From Phytophthora quininea (taxonomy: Eukaryota; Oomycota; Peronosporomycetes; Peronosporales; Peronosporaceae): DNA of 64,000 nucleotides. Shown here piece after piece: positions 31,579 to 41,699 of this stretch. Under the pieces are notes generated by a model. That model had not been told where the DNA came from, did no database searches, and saw nothing but the letters and a program-made list of their open reading frames with translations. The number at the start of each line of letters is the position of its first letter. The first letter of the stretch is position 1. Both the position numbers and the translations under genes were made by a program. The DNA lies in the NCBI GenBank assembly GCA_011947345.1, contig JAAVTG010000545.1, positions 1 to 64,000 on the forward strand. The letters are read 5' to 3'.

Positions 31579-33350
31579 TCACTTCCTCCAGTCGCCCGCC
31601 ACCTTGAACTGCTGCTGCATCTGCTGGGCCAGGTATATGCCGTTCACCTGCGTTCGGTACGACGTGGCCTCAGCCATGCTGGTCAGCTCCACCAGCCGAG
31701 CCATCATGGACGCTTGCTCGCTTTCAAACGAAGATTTCTTCGGGTACTTTCTGTTTGACTCTGGCGTCGAACCGAGCGAGTGCGAGTAGCTGGCGTCGGT
31801 CCCCGCCATCCTCGTCAAGTCGGGATATGATCGGGACTCTCGAGTTGAACGCGGGGATCGTAGCGCCAAGCGATTAGGCACTTCGTACTCTGGGGAGGAG
31901 CACACGACCGTGGCGACTTCCGCAGCATCCCGGTAAACCGGCTCGCCTCGGTGCTTAAAACGACGAGCGGGAGGTGCAGCGGGACGCTCAGCTTGCAGTG
32001 GAGTCCTTGTGCGATGACGGGGCTTCGTCTTGGCCCGTTGGTGCTTTGGCACACTTTCCTCTTCGTACAGTACGCCGTTGAAGGCGACGGACTGTCGAGT
32101 CGGAGGGTCCGATGCACTTCGAGAGCCCAGGTCACTGTCATTCGAGCTGGTGCTCGTACTGCTATGGTGTGACCGCTGAGACCGCACACGTTGCGCCGGA
32201 GGATCATAGGTCCCCGTATTGGCCCGCATGACGCAGAGTGAGCACGCCTGGATCTTGCGGAAGCTCCCCATGATCCTGGCACTGTCGCTGACCCAAACGC
32301 GCTTGGTGGAACGGCACCGCTGGCAGATACATTGACCGCAGAGATGGCACTCCACCACTTTGCTCGCCCTGCCACGTTTGCAGATGCCGCAGCCGTCGCC
32401 GGGGACGTACGTGCATGCAGTTGATGCCTGCGAGGTGGAGTGCTCAAGGGCACCGGAAGACATCAAGCCACGGTAGCGACGGTGAGATCTCGCCATCTCA
32501 GTGAGTCGTCGGACTTCGGCCAGGTCTAGCAGTCTCGTGACACCGAACTGCGCGCCGGCTGAGAACATGTTAGCGATGGGTTTGACGATCATCCCTGAGA
32601 TGTCCATGTTGCCGAGCATGAAGACCTCGACGATGCGGTCGCTCTTCTGTCGGTACAAGTAGCGAGAGCTCTGCAGCGCGCGAATGGAGTTGTGGCCGCT
32701 AAGATCGGGAAACTCTGGGAGATCCACGGACTGCATGAGGTGGAATCCCAGCGTCTCCCCGTGCGAGACTTGGTCATCCCGCAGTACTCGAGGTACAGCG
32801 AGTCGCGATGCTTGACCACGAGCGCGTTGGTCGGGGACTTCTTGACAAAGTACTTGTAGCCGAGATAGCGGTAGGGCGCGTCGTCGGTCGGCGGCTCCAT
32901 AGTGTGCACGATGGCGCAGTCCGCTACGTCCTGGTGCATGTAAGTCACCACCAAGGACAGGTCCTGCTGACTCTCCGTCACCACAGCGCTCATCGCGTCC
33001 TCCACGCGACCTGGCCCCCACCCCGTCAACATCATCGTCGGCGGCGCCAGTGCGGCAGCCGTGCACGCGAATGTCGGGCTTTGCACGTTGCAGTGCTGCA
33101 GCGTCCTGGACAGCCCCAAGCTGGTGACCCCCACCTCGCGCTCGCGGTACATGCTGAGGTCCTCGTGCGAGAATGCCGGCTTCCAGCGCTTGGAGTCGAC
33201 CGCTCCTTTGCGGTCGTACGCAAACTGCTCGAACTCGCGCAGCGTGTGGTCGAGCAGGGTTTTCATGATCTGCTTGCCATCTTCGTGCTCTTGCGGGCCC
33301 ACTTCAAGTTGAGGCAGGTCCTCTCTCGGGATCGGGAATCGTCTCCCCAT
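31579..33350 (-). CDS. START-like/FYVE-like protein, array subfamily (one one-base break)
   Basis: MGRRFPIPREDLPQLEVGPQ opens the protein; the in-frame upstream Met at 33419 adds no family sequence. START-like domain: SKRWKPAFSHEDLSMYREREV, RVEDAMSAVVTESQQDLSL, YRYLGYKYFVKKSPTN, LYLEYCGMTKSRTG, break, ETLGFHLMQSVDLPEFPD, SSRYLYRQKSDRIVEVFMLGN. Then LLDLAEVRRLTEMARSHRR, the FYVE-like finger (CGICKRG, CHLCGQCICQRC, CSLC) and a Ser/Arg-rich tail ending in MMARLVELTSMAEATSYRTQ and VNGIYLAQQ, a clear copy of the array C-terminal motif. The break is one base missing in CCCC at 32757-32760 (plus strand). Confidence 0.78.
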
Positions 33351-34057
33351 TATCGAGCCCAAGTGCGTCCGACGCTGCGATTCAAGAAATGAAAACCCCG
33401 ACAGGTCCTTCACGACCACGTTCGACCGCGGTCAGGCGGCAGCGTGGCGGAGGGCAGTCATGACACTGAGTCACCGCCAGCAGTTTCCCGACGCAAGGAG
33501 TACACCAGTTGCCCTGATAGCAGTGGCAGCATCTGTTGCCATGCGCTTCAACGCCCTGATGCCAAATGCTTTGACGGCAACGGGACCGATGCTTGCGCGG
33601 ATGGCCGGCGGCGACCATCCTGGTCATGCGGTGCGCGTCCGCTTCCGCGATCTCGATTATCATCCTGGACGAACCCAGGAATCATCTGCCAAGCTCGAGT
33701 CTGCTCGACCCGCAGCGTCGCCTGCGCAACACACACGGACTCACGCCTCGCAGTCGCGGATACACTCGTGATCAGCTCGGTTGGCGGCCAAATGGGTCGG
33801 CGCGGGCATGTCATGCGTGTGTAAGCGCTGCCTACTAGCGGATACCTGGTCTGGTCGCACTCCAGCACGTCAACTCCTGCGAGGCCGTGGCACGGTGGAC
33901 ACTTGACGTAGCGCTCAGCTGAAAAGCATCCGTGACCAGCACTAGAGGGCATTTGGAACAGCGTACTGCCGGTGTGACCTCGACGCGTGCAATGCGTCTT
34001 CCCCAGTCCAAAAAGTTATATAAGTTCATAATATTCCTAGCGTACATGGCTTCTGCC
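33351..34057. other. Intergenic region
   Basis: 707 bp between array genes. Small frames only. No transposon feature seen. Confidence 0.5.
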
Positions 34058-35771
34058 TCAAAGCCACGTCTGCACGGGCTTGTGGATCTTGGGCGCTTGG
34101 CTGGCCTCGACCTCCATCTTGAGCTCTTCCCGCCAGTGCTGCTCGCAGTAGACGCCGTTCCGGTGCGTGGCAGCGGACGCTTCGTCCGCCATCCTGCTCA
34201 GCTCAAACAGGCGACTCATCACTTCGCTCTCCGCCGGGGTCAACCTCGTTGGGACCTCCGGTTGAGATGGCACTGTCGGCGTCGGGGCTGGGTAGGAATG
34301 AGAGCAGAGTCAATCCGGGCGCGCTGGATGGACACGCGGGTCTGTGACCGCGGCTTGGTCTCGATCTGTACGTGGCGGCCGCCTCGATCCGAGAAGGACC
34401 TATCGGCCGGCTTCGACCACCGGCGAGTTGAGCGAACGCGCGCACTCTCCCGCTTTGGCTCCAGCATCGTTGACGAATACGGTGGAGACTTCTGGGGCGT
34501 CAAGCAATAGGTAGGGGACCTCTGCGGCGTCGAACAACCAGTAGGACACGCCGAGCGGCGCTCCGACCGCGGCCAGGACTTGGACGACTGCCGCGTGGGC
34601 GTCCGGAAGCTTTCGTTCAGCTTGTTGTTTGGTGTGCGCAGTACACGCTCGTGGGGCGACATGTAGGTGCTGGTGCTGGCAAGATGCACGCACATGGTGC
34701 AGGCCTGCACCTTCTTGAAATCTCCGAGAGCGCCCATTTCGTCGCTGATGAACACGCGCTTGGTGACGGTGCAAGCACTGCAGACGGCGTCACCGCAGAG
34801 TCGGCACACCAGCAGCTTCTGCTGCTTGGTGGCGTCGACTCGGCCGCAGACCTTGCAGGGCGACCAGCCGGAGAGCACCACCGACCGGGAGCCGTATCGT
34901 CGCTGCGAACGGGCCATCTGCGAGATTCGGCGCACCTCGGCCAGATCCAGCAGCCGGGTCACGCCGACCATGGTCTCGACCACGAACCTGTTGGCGAGAG
35001 GCTTAACAATGTGCCCGGAGATGTCCATGTTGCCCAGCATGAACACTTCGACGACGCGCTCGCTCCTTTGGCGATACAGGTACCGTGTCGACTGGAGTGC
35101 CCGGATGGAGTTGTAGCCGCTGAGGTCTGGGAACTGCGGCAGCTCCACCGACTGCATGATGTGGAAGCCGATCTTCTCGCCGTCGCTAGTGCGCGTCATG
35201 CCGCTGAACTCGAGGTATACGCTGTGGCGGTGCTTCATGAGGTGACCGTCGGTGGGCGACTTCCTCACAAAGTACTTGAAGCCAAGGTAATGGTATGGCT
35301 CCGAGTGGGTGGGTGGCTCCAGCGTCTTGAGAATGGCGCAGTCGGCCACGTCCTGGTGCTTGTACTTGACCACCAGCGCAAAGTCCTGTTGGCTCTCGGT
35401 GACCACCGCGCTCATCGCATCCTCGACGCGACCGGGCCCCAGCCCGGTGAGCAGCATCGTCGGTGTTGTCAAGCTCTCGATCGTGGTCGAAAACATCGGA
35501 AGGTCCAGGCGACACTCGCGCACGTCGTTGAAAACGCTGGCGCCGGTACTTCCGCCCTTGCGTTCGCGGAACAAGCGGAGGTCGTTCCGGGTGCTCTGTG
35601 CCTTCCAACGCCTAGCGTCGACTCCCCGCTGTTCTGGTAGACGCAGAACTCAAACTCGCGCACAGTGTGCGCCAGCAACTGCCGCATGAGGTGCTTGCAG
35701 GCCTTGTGTTCCTCCTGGCTGACCTGGAGCCTGGGCAACATTTCTCTCGGGATGGGGAATCGTCTGCTCAT
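34058..35771 (-). CDS. START-like/FYVE-like protein, array subfamily (two one-base breaks)
   Basis: MSRRFPIPREMLPRLQVSQ (array motif), HTVREFEFCVYQNSG, then a break (CCCC at 35624-35627, one short) and DARRWKAQSTRNDLRLFRER. RVEDAMSAVVTESQQDFAL, YHYLGFKYFVRKSPTD, YLEFSGMTRTSDGEKIGFH, STRYLYRQRSERVVEVFMLGN, LLDLAEVRRISQMARSQRR and the FYVE-like finger (CKVCGRV, CRLCGDAVCSAC, CTMC) follow. The tail has a Ser/Pro/Tyr repeat stretch (TPQRSPTYCLTPQKSPPYS). After a second break (GGGG at 34284-34287) it ends with MSRLFELSRMADEASAATHR and NGVYCEQ, the array C-terminal motif. Nearest relative is the gene at 31579-33350. Confidence 0.77.
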
Positions 35772-36442
35772 GACTGCAGCGCTTTCAGTTGCCTAGTACT
35801 CGAACACCAGAAAAATAACTGATCGCTTTCGCAGCAAGGTTGCAAGTCGAGAAGTGAGCCCGTCGGGCTCGAGGGTCACGTGGCTGCAGCGTGCAAGACT
35901 TTCGGCGTTCCTGTGGAAGAAAGGGACTGGTTTGCAGGAACAGGGACTGCTATGCATGGCAAGAGCGGGATCAGTTGTGTATCCGGCGACGAGAGCCCTC
36001 AAGCGCGATGGTGAAACTGCATGGAACTCGAAGCGAGTTGCTTTGCTCTTTCCCGGGGAGAAATGGAAACGAACTCCCAAACGACCTCGTTGAAGCCCAC
36101 GGCATGTCCACTTACTTCGTCACGCTGCGCTCGCCGTCCTCGGTGCCACGGTAGACACTCGATCCAAATGCGCGGGGCTCTCGATGCGGAACCGCTTGGT
36201 ATCCGCAGGGGTTGTCCCAGCTCAGCATGCGCCCCGTATGTCTGTGACTTATGACGACGACCGCCGTCGTCGGCGGCGCTGCTGGCTTGCACCGAAAGCG
36301 CAGTCAAACCAAACCGCGTTGACTGAATCGCATCCGATTGCACAGCGCTCGACTGCGTCCTGTGATCGAGTCTCTGCTCGCGGTGCAGGAAGCATGCGTC
36401 CGGTCCGCGACCAGGTGCCACGCGATACGGCGGGGTCCTGGG
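35772..36442. other. Intergenic region left of the hAT-like element
   Basis: 671 bp, promoter side of the 34058-35771 gene. No supported ORF. Confidence 0.5.
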
Positions 36443-36906
36443 CAGAGGTTCGGAGTATTGTATTATTCGGTAATACGATACAAATACAATACTTTGAAAT
36501 AGTAATACTAATACGAGCATATCTGTCAAAAGTATTTGTATTAATATCGGTAATATCGATACAGTTCTTTGTATTACATCTACAACTTTTGATAATACTT
36601 TGTAAGTCCAATTCATGAGGCCGAGCAGGAGGTGATCTTCGTGCCCAGGGCCTCGCACAATACAAATTCCTATCAGTTGGGACCTTTAAAGGTGAATTGA
36701 TAATGAAATGTGAATAGGCAACGAAAGCTCGCCTCTTTGGAACCCCTAGTAGTTGAGTTGTGAAGTGCAAAATCTTAAGACACTCGAGCACGCGGCCTGT
36801 TGCCGGTCGTACGGTGATGATCCGTTACCGACCTATTTTACCATGAACTCGCGGTTTGTAGTTTCGCCCTTGGGAGAAACCCCTCGGGAGGGTGGTTTGT
36901 TAGCAG

Positions 36907-37428
36907 TTAGTTCGAATTCGCCATGGAATAGACATTCCATTCGTTCTCACCTCGGTCCCTGCAGTTCCTCGAACCAGGCGTAGCAACACGGCCGAAGGTG
37001 CCCAGACCTGCTTCTCTTAGGATCTTGTAGCGGTTGAGAAGGCGGTCGCCAGGTTTGCCGGCGTAGCTTCCGGCCGTGTCGTCGTGGGCGGCACTGTCTT
37101 CGCTGCCGTCTTTCTGGGCTGACGGTGGTGGTGGCGCCTCCTGTGGTCGTGGTAGGACTCCCTTCGGCGCGAGCGGCGCTGCTTCTTGTGGTGGCGACGT
37201 TGTGTTCAGGTTCGGGGCTACCGCGTCGGCTGTGGGTCCTGGAGCTGCGTGTCTTGCGGCTGCTGTAGCGGTGGCGCAGCAACAAACCAAGCAATCGGAA
37301 GTCACTTCGAGGACGGGCGAGTATGAGGTGATTCGCAAAGTGAAACTTATCAGATGTTGCACACCATCTCTGGGCGGCCATCCAGTACTTTTATACGAGC
37401 CATGGCCAGTTCGAGCGCGCCTGTCCAC
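36907..37428 (-). pseudogene. Protein kinase N-lobe fragment inside the hAT-like element
   Basis: The minus-strand frame reads an Ala/Pro-rich leader and then GDRLLNRYKILREAGLGTFGRV (about 36985-37055). The last part has the glycine-loop pattern and lead-in of LAMMER/CLK kinases (RYKIL...G.GTFGRV). Similarity stops there; no VAIK, HRD or DFG motif follows. This is a captured or residual gene piece and not a functional kinase. The Ala/Pro-rich part could be the original N-terminus of the same gene. Confidence 0.5.
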
Positions 37429-37595
37429 ATTCTTGAGTCACAAACACCTGACAAGTCTTCACTGCTTTAATAAAATCACAGGTTCTTGACGCTCGATTGC
37501 TCAAAGTATCATCGAAGTATTACTGCAATTTGACAAATACTACTACAGGGCTCTCAATTTTTCAAAAGTATTGTGGTAAATTAATAACAGTAGCA

Positions 37596-37780
37596 GTACA
37601 GAGCTACCTCCCAGTATGACCCAGGGCATTCTGGCATACCCTGTCAAATCCGTTCCTATCTGTATCGGCTTTGATTAACTAAACCAATACACCCCACGTC
37701 ATGAGCCTCGCCCTCTGCACTTTATACTTGCACAAATCCCGCTGGAGAAGCCCTGGGTCAACTGGGAGGTAGCTCTGTAC
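37596..37780. repeat. Nested fold-back (MITE-like) repeat
   Basis: GTACAGAGCTACCTCCCAGT at 37596-37615 is the exact reverse complement of 37761-37780. Pairing continues inward for about ten more bases (TGACCCAGGG against CCCTGGGTCA). The loop is AT-richer and noncoding. Confidence 0.75.
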
Positions 37781-37830
37781 TTGTATCAATAATCCTAATA
37801 CTCGATTTTTCCCGCTAATCCGAACCTCTG

Positions 37831-38106
37831 GTGGTGTCCGACGCATTGATAAAACGCCCCACAGGCGCGTGGCAAGGAACACCAACAAAGGAGGAATGCC
37901 CCAACGTTATGAAGCGTTTCGATGACATCGCCACGCACGCTGAGTAAGCGCTTGGATCAGAAATCGCGTAGCAGAGCGGCACTATTCGGACAGATGCAGC
38001 CGTTTGACTTCAACACCGCCTCTGAAAAGTGAATGCGAGCATAATATTAAGACGCAGCGTCCTCTGCTTTGCTACAATCGATCTTACACACTTCAATGGC
38101 CTTGAG
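37831..38106. other. Intergenic region, 3' side of the next START/FYVE gene
   Basis: Short noncoding stretch between the hAT-like element and the stop at 38107. Confidence 0.5.
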
Positions 38107-39993
38107 CTAGGACATCCGACGGCCTCGTTCCGACACGTACGCATTCGTTTGTTCGGCCACGTCGTTCAGCTCCAAGAGCCGAGCGTACATTGCCGCTTCT
38201 TGCGGCGAGCAGCTCGAAGTTCCTGCCGCGTGCGATCGTGACGACCGACCACTGCTACCGGCGGTGCGTTGGCTATCTTGAAATGACGTGCCAGATGATG
38301 GCACCGGCGGCTTCCCAGAGCTGTTCGTTCGGACGGGTAGCGGTGTTTGTGATAGTGATGTCGCCTCCGCTTTGACGTTGCTCTGGACGTTCTGAGGTTT
38401 CGAGGGCGACTCTGACGCGGTGGGGCTTTGGCGCTCTCTCGACCGGCGCTTAGGACGATCCCAGCTGCCGGTTCGACAATTCCCCGAGTAACCACGTGCT
38501 GTTTGGTATTGTCGGGCTGGAGATAGTGTCCATGTGCTGGCGAAAGCGTTGGGGCTGCTACGAGCGAGCGGCGTCGAATCGATCGCCGACGAATATGAGC
38601 CGGATGAAGAGTTTGAAGAGTACGACGATGCCTTCGGACGAGTTGCATCGATCTCCATGTTTGCCACAGCCGTCGAGACACAGGCCACAGCAGCCGAGAT
38701 ACTCTTGTCCGACCGGGCACTGTGAGGGCTTACGCTTCGGTTCTTGCCGGAACTTCCACTTGATGTGGAGTTTGTGCGTTGTTGCTGCTGAGCCCCCGAG
38801 GAAGGCGTCCAAATGATGGTCGGCTGTCGTGCTGCAGTCGCCGAAGTCGCCGAAGAAGATGAGGGCGGGTCGTGGAGGGTCTCGTTGGCCTCGACGATGC
38901 AGCTCATGCAAACAGATACCTTCTGGAACTTGCCCAAGATGTGGTCCGAGTTGGGCACGTATATCCTCTTGATATCGCGGCAATTCGAGCAGGCAAAGAG
39001 CCCGCAAACTTCGCACTTGACAACTAGCTTAGAGCCGGAGCTTAGGAGTGTGCTGCGCTTTGGCGTTTTGCCGCAAAGCTGACATTCATCGCTGCCAGGG
39101 TGGCGAGACCGCACAAGAACCGACGGTCGACGCTCGCGCACCATGTATGTCAATCGCTTCGCCTCGGCGCAGTCTGTCAGTTGCACCAGAGCAAACAGCG
39201 TGATCTGAGCCAGCTTGTCGGCGATCGGTTTGATGACCATGCCCGACACGTCCAAATTGCCGAGCATGAAGACTTCCACGACCTCGTGGCTGCGCTGGCG
39301 ATACAGATATCGCACGGACTGCAGCGCGCGGATGCAGTTGTATTTGGAGAGATCGGGAAAGTCCGGCAGGTTCACGGAGTGCAGCAGCACGAAGCCCAGC
39401 AGTTCTCCCTGCTTGGTCATCGTCGTGCCGCTGAACTCGAGGTATAACGAGTCGCGGTGCTTGACGAGACCTGGCGCACCGGGCGATTTCCGCACAAAGT
39501 ACTTGTAGCCGAGGTAGTGATAGGGATCCTCTTTCGTCGGCGACTCTAACGTCTTCAGCACGGCGCAATCCGCGACGTCTTCGTGCATGAAGTTCACCAG
39601 CAGCGAGAGGTCGTCCTGGGTCTCGGAGATGGCAGCGCTCATGGCGTTGGCCACACTGCCAGGACAGCAGCCGGTCATCATCATCGTCGGTGCTGCCAAC
39701 GCTGCCACGGCGTCGCTGTTGGGCAGCATGGCGTCCTGCCCGAGCTCTCCTGCTAACCCTGCGCTGGTAGCGCCTGCAGCGCGTTCCCGATAGAGTTTGA
39801 GGTCGTCCTGCGCGCCGAATTGCTTCCACCGAGCCAAGTCTACGACGCCCTGGCTGTCGTAGGCAAAGTTTTCGAACGCCTGCACCGTGTGCTGCAGCAT
39901 CCTGGCCATCATCTCCTTGGCCAGTTGGTGCTCGTCCGGCGTGACGTGCACTTTAGGCAGCAACAGCCTCGACAACGGGAAGCTCGGCGCCAT
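38107..39993 (-). CDS. START-like/FYVE-like protein, array subfamily, intact, longest member
   Basis: Intact 628-aa frame. MAPSFPLSRLLLPKVHVTPD (array motif), HTVQAFENFAYDSQG, START-like domain about 50-280 (LARWKQFGAQDDLKLYRERAAG, SVANAMSAAISETQDDLSL, YHYLGYKYFVRKSPGA, YLEFSGTTMTKQGELLGF, SVRYLYRQRSHEVVEVFMLGN), LTDCAEAKRLTYMVRERR, then the FYVE-like finger about 310-375 (CQLCGKT, CEVCGLFACSNC, CMSC). The 250-aa tail is Ser/Thr-rich with a possible basic nuclear-type cluster (RPKRRSRER) and ends MYARLLELNDVAEQTNAYVS. The START region and finger are free of breaks, so this is a good reference gene. Its first codons and 5' flank are partly copied at 45926-46031. Confidence 0.82.
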   Translation of the reverse strand: MAPSFPLSRLLLPKVHVTPDEHQLAKEMMARMLQHTVQAFENFAYDSQGVVDLARWKQFGAQDDLKLYRERAAGATSAGLAGELGQDAMLPNSDAVAALAAPTMMMTGCCPGSVANAMSAAISETQDDLSLLVNFMHEDVADCAVLKTLESPTKEDPYHYLGYKYFVRKSPGAPGLVKHRDSLYLEFSGTTMTKQGELLGFVLLHSVNLPDFPDLSKYNCIRALQSVRYLYRQRSHEVVEVFMLGNLDVSGMVIKPIADKLAQITLFALVQLTDCAEAKRLTYMVRERRPSVLVRSRHPGSDECQLCGKTPKRSTLLSSGSKLVVKCEVCGLFACSNCRDIKRIYVPNSDHILGKFQKVSVCMSCIVEANETLHDPPSSSSATSATAARQPTIIWTPSSGAQQQQRTNSTSSGSSGKNRSVSPHSARSDKSISAAVACVSTAVANMEIDATRPKASSYSSNSSSGSYSSAIDSTPLARSSPNAFASTWTLSPARQYQTARGYSGNCRTGSWDRPKRRSRERQSPTASESPSKPQNVQSNVKAEATSLSQTPLPVRTNSSGKPPVPSSGTSFQDSQRTAGSSGRSSRSHAAGTSSCSPQEAAMYARLLELNDVAEQTNAYVSERGRRMS

Positions 39994-40564
39994 GGTCGAG
40001 CGATCTTAAAAGTGCTGCTACCGCTGGAGATCGAAAGGAGTCGAAGCTGGCTCAGTCGCTGGTGGCCAGCGGTCGTCGGAGCGCAGAGACAAGAGCTCTG
40101 CAGACACAACAATCGTCTGCCAGGAGGTGTTGGTGGTCTGCAGGAGGAGAGCAGGCAGCAGGCCCAAGCGCGTTGCCGGAGAAGAAAAGCGTGTGCGATC
40201 GGGAACCGAGTTACGGGCGGCCGTGGGATGTGAGGGATCCACTCGCTTGCATAGCACCGTGTACGGGCTCCGCCGCCATGCGAATGCCATCTGGCGCGGA
40301 CTCTCATGATCCGCGTTACTCGTGGGTGATCCTGGCGAAGGCATTGTCGCCGCTGCGTTTTGGGGAGCATTCGCTTGATGGGCGTCGGCGCGAATTCGCG
40401 ATGAGGTCGGGAATCTGCTGAAAGCCCGAGGGATCCCGTTCACGAGGCTATCTAGCGCCTAGATACGAAAGTCGCGCGTAGCAAGGCTTCCTCTTTGTCG
40501 GACGTCGAGGACAGTGCTTCCCGATCAAGCTGCCACCAGTTATTCAAGGACAACAAAATGGAAC
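39994..40564. other. Promoter region of the 38107-39993 gene
   Basis: 571 bp between the start codon and the Fanzor element's left end. Positions 39994-40040 are repeated at about 45986-46031. No ORF of its own. Confidence 0.5.
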
Positions 40565-40716
40565 GCCTTAGGAGTTCTACCATTCTAGCTACCGATTCGT
40601 GGGCCTGTAACGCGACGTCCGAAGACGCTAGCCCCTCGCTAGTACGCAAGCGCACCAGCCAGGAATGCAGGTCTCCCCGACGTAGGCTGCGCCGGGTGTT
40701 CTAGCAGGGCTAGAAC
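40565..40716 (+). repeat. Left terminal inverted repeat of the Fanzor element
   Basis: About 152 bp, outer end GCCTTAGGAGTTCTA, inner end the hairpin GTTCTAGCAGGGCTAGAAC (8-bp stem). It is the reverse complement of 43312-43470 with scattered differences, and nearly identical to the reverse complement of 46465-46623 apart from a missing 8-base block near 40580. Confidence 0.9.
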
Positions 40717-41123
40717 GGTCGCTCCACCTTCGTGTGGAGGATGATGGTCGTGTTGGCTGCGTTCACGCGCGGACGTCTTGCACTGTGCACGTGGCAGGAC
40801 GAGCTCCGGAGCTACTGAGGCGGCTCTCAGCCAGCGCTGGCTGGCGATCCAGGTCTTGCTTCACGTGGACTGTGGGGTCTCTGCTGTAGCTAGTGTAGCT
40901 ACGCGAACCTTCATCGGAAGGGAGACCACCCGACTCAAGAGCTTCGTCTGGAAGGTTGGGTGCTTGTCTGCCCGCGTCGTGCATCGCTTGGTCTGAAGCT
41001 TGGAGCTTGGACTTGAGCTGGAGCGAGCAAACGGCGAACTGAGCGATGGAAGCGGAGGCTGCCATGGTGCCAAAGTTCGGAAATGAAGCCAACAACACGG
41101 AAGCCATGGACTGCTTTCACGTC

Positions 41124-41699
41124 GGCGCTGGCAGCCCGAATTTCCATCTCCATTTGCCGGGTGCACACCCAGCTCCTGCAGCTAGCGTCGCCACTTTTAA
41201 ATTTCCTGCCAAGACCAAACATCGCGCGGAAATGAGCAGCGCTCCACCTCCACCATCCAAGCGTCAGCGACGCGCTGGGCGAGAGATCGAGGTCGAGCCT
41301 TCAGTCTCAGCCCCCCACACACACACAAGTCGCGACGGCCGTTGCCTCGAAGGGCCCGATGTGTGGTTTAACACGAAGTCTCGGAAGATCTTTAGGTTAG
41401 CAGGAAAGCTGCCCGAGAACGATAGTAATCACTCAGCTGGAGCCAGGTGCAAGGCGAGACAAGACGATCTACGTGCCGTTAGTTGGACACGTATGATCAA
41501 AGGGGTTTTAGCTGTTGAAGTTGCCCGTGGCTGGTCGGCATGTCCAACGGAGTTTCCTCCTCGTGTACGACACGTTTGTGTGTGTAGACTCGCAGAGCAC
41601 ACGGTAGTGGGAGATAACAAATTCATTCTTGGTTTTGCGGTGAACTTGAAAGTCACTCTCTCTGCGAGGCGTTCTTCTATGGGTTCCCGCTCTGGCTGA
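41124..41699. other. Fanzor element interior, left of the nuclease gene
   Basis: 576 bp between the duplicated left end and the Fanzor reading frame. An ORF spans 41046-41699 and includes a short basic patch (PSKRQRR), but it crosses the duplication junction and resembles nothing I know. Possible leader or N-terminal exon of the nuclease gene. Confidence 0.35.

Larger units (their letters stand above)
36443..37830. mobile_element. Non-autonomous hAT-like element with captured kinase fragment
   Basis: The outer 12 bases are perfect inverted repeats: CAGAGGTTCGGA at 36443 and its complement ending at 37830. The element is AT-rich near both ends, unlike the flanks. It contains no transposase. 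Inside lie a protein-kinase-like fragment (36907-37428) and a nested fold-back repeat (37596-37780). Flanking 8-mers (GTCCTGGG and GTGGTGTC) agree at only four positions, so no target duplication is claimed. The CAGAG start and 12-bp ends fit hAT; the family assignment is an inference. Confidence 0.6.

Noticed and set aside
41046..41699. 217-aa ORF as an independent protein
   Set aside because: It crosses the end of the duplicated Fanzor left segment, shows no family similarity and could be leader sequence of the nuclease gene.
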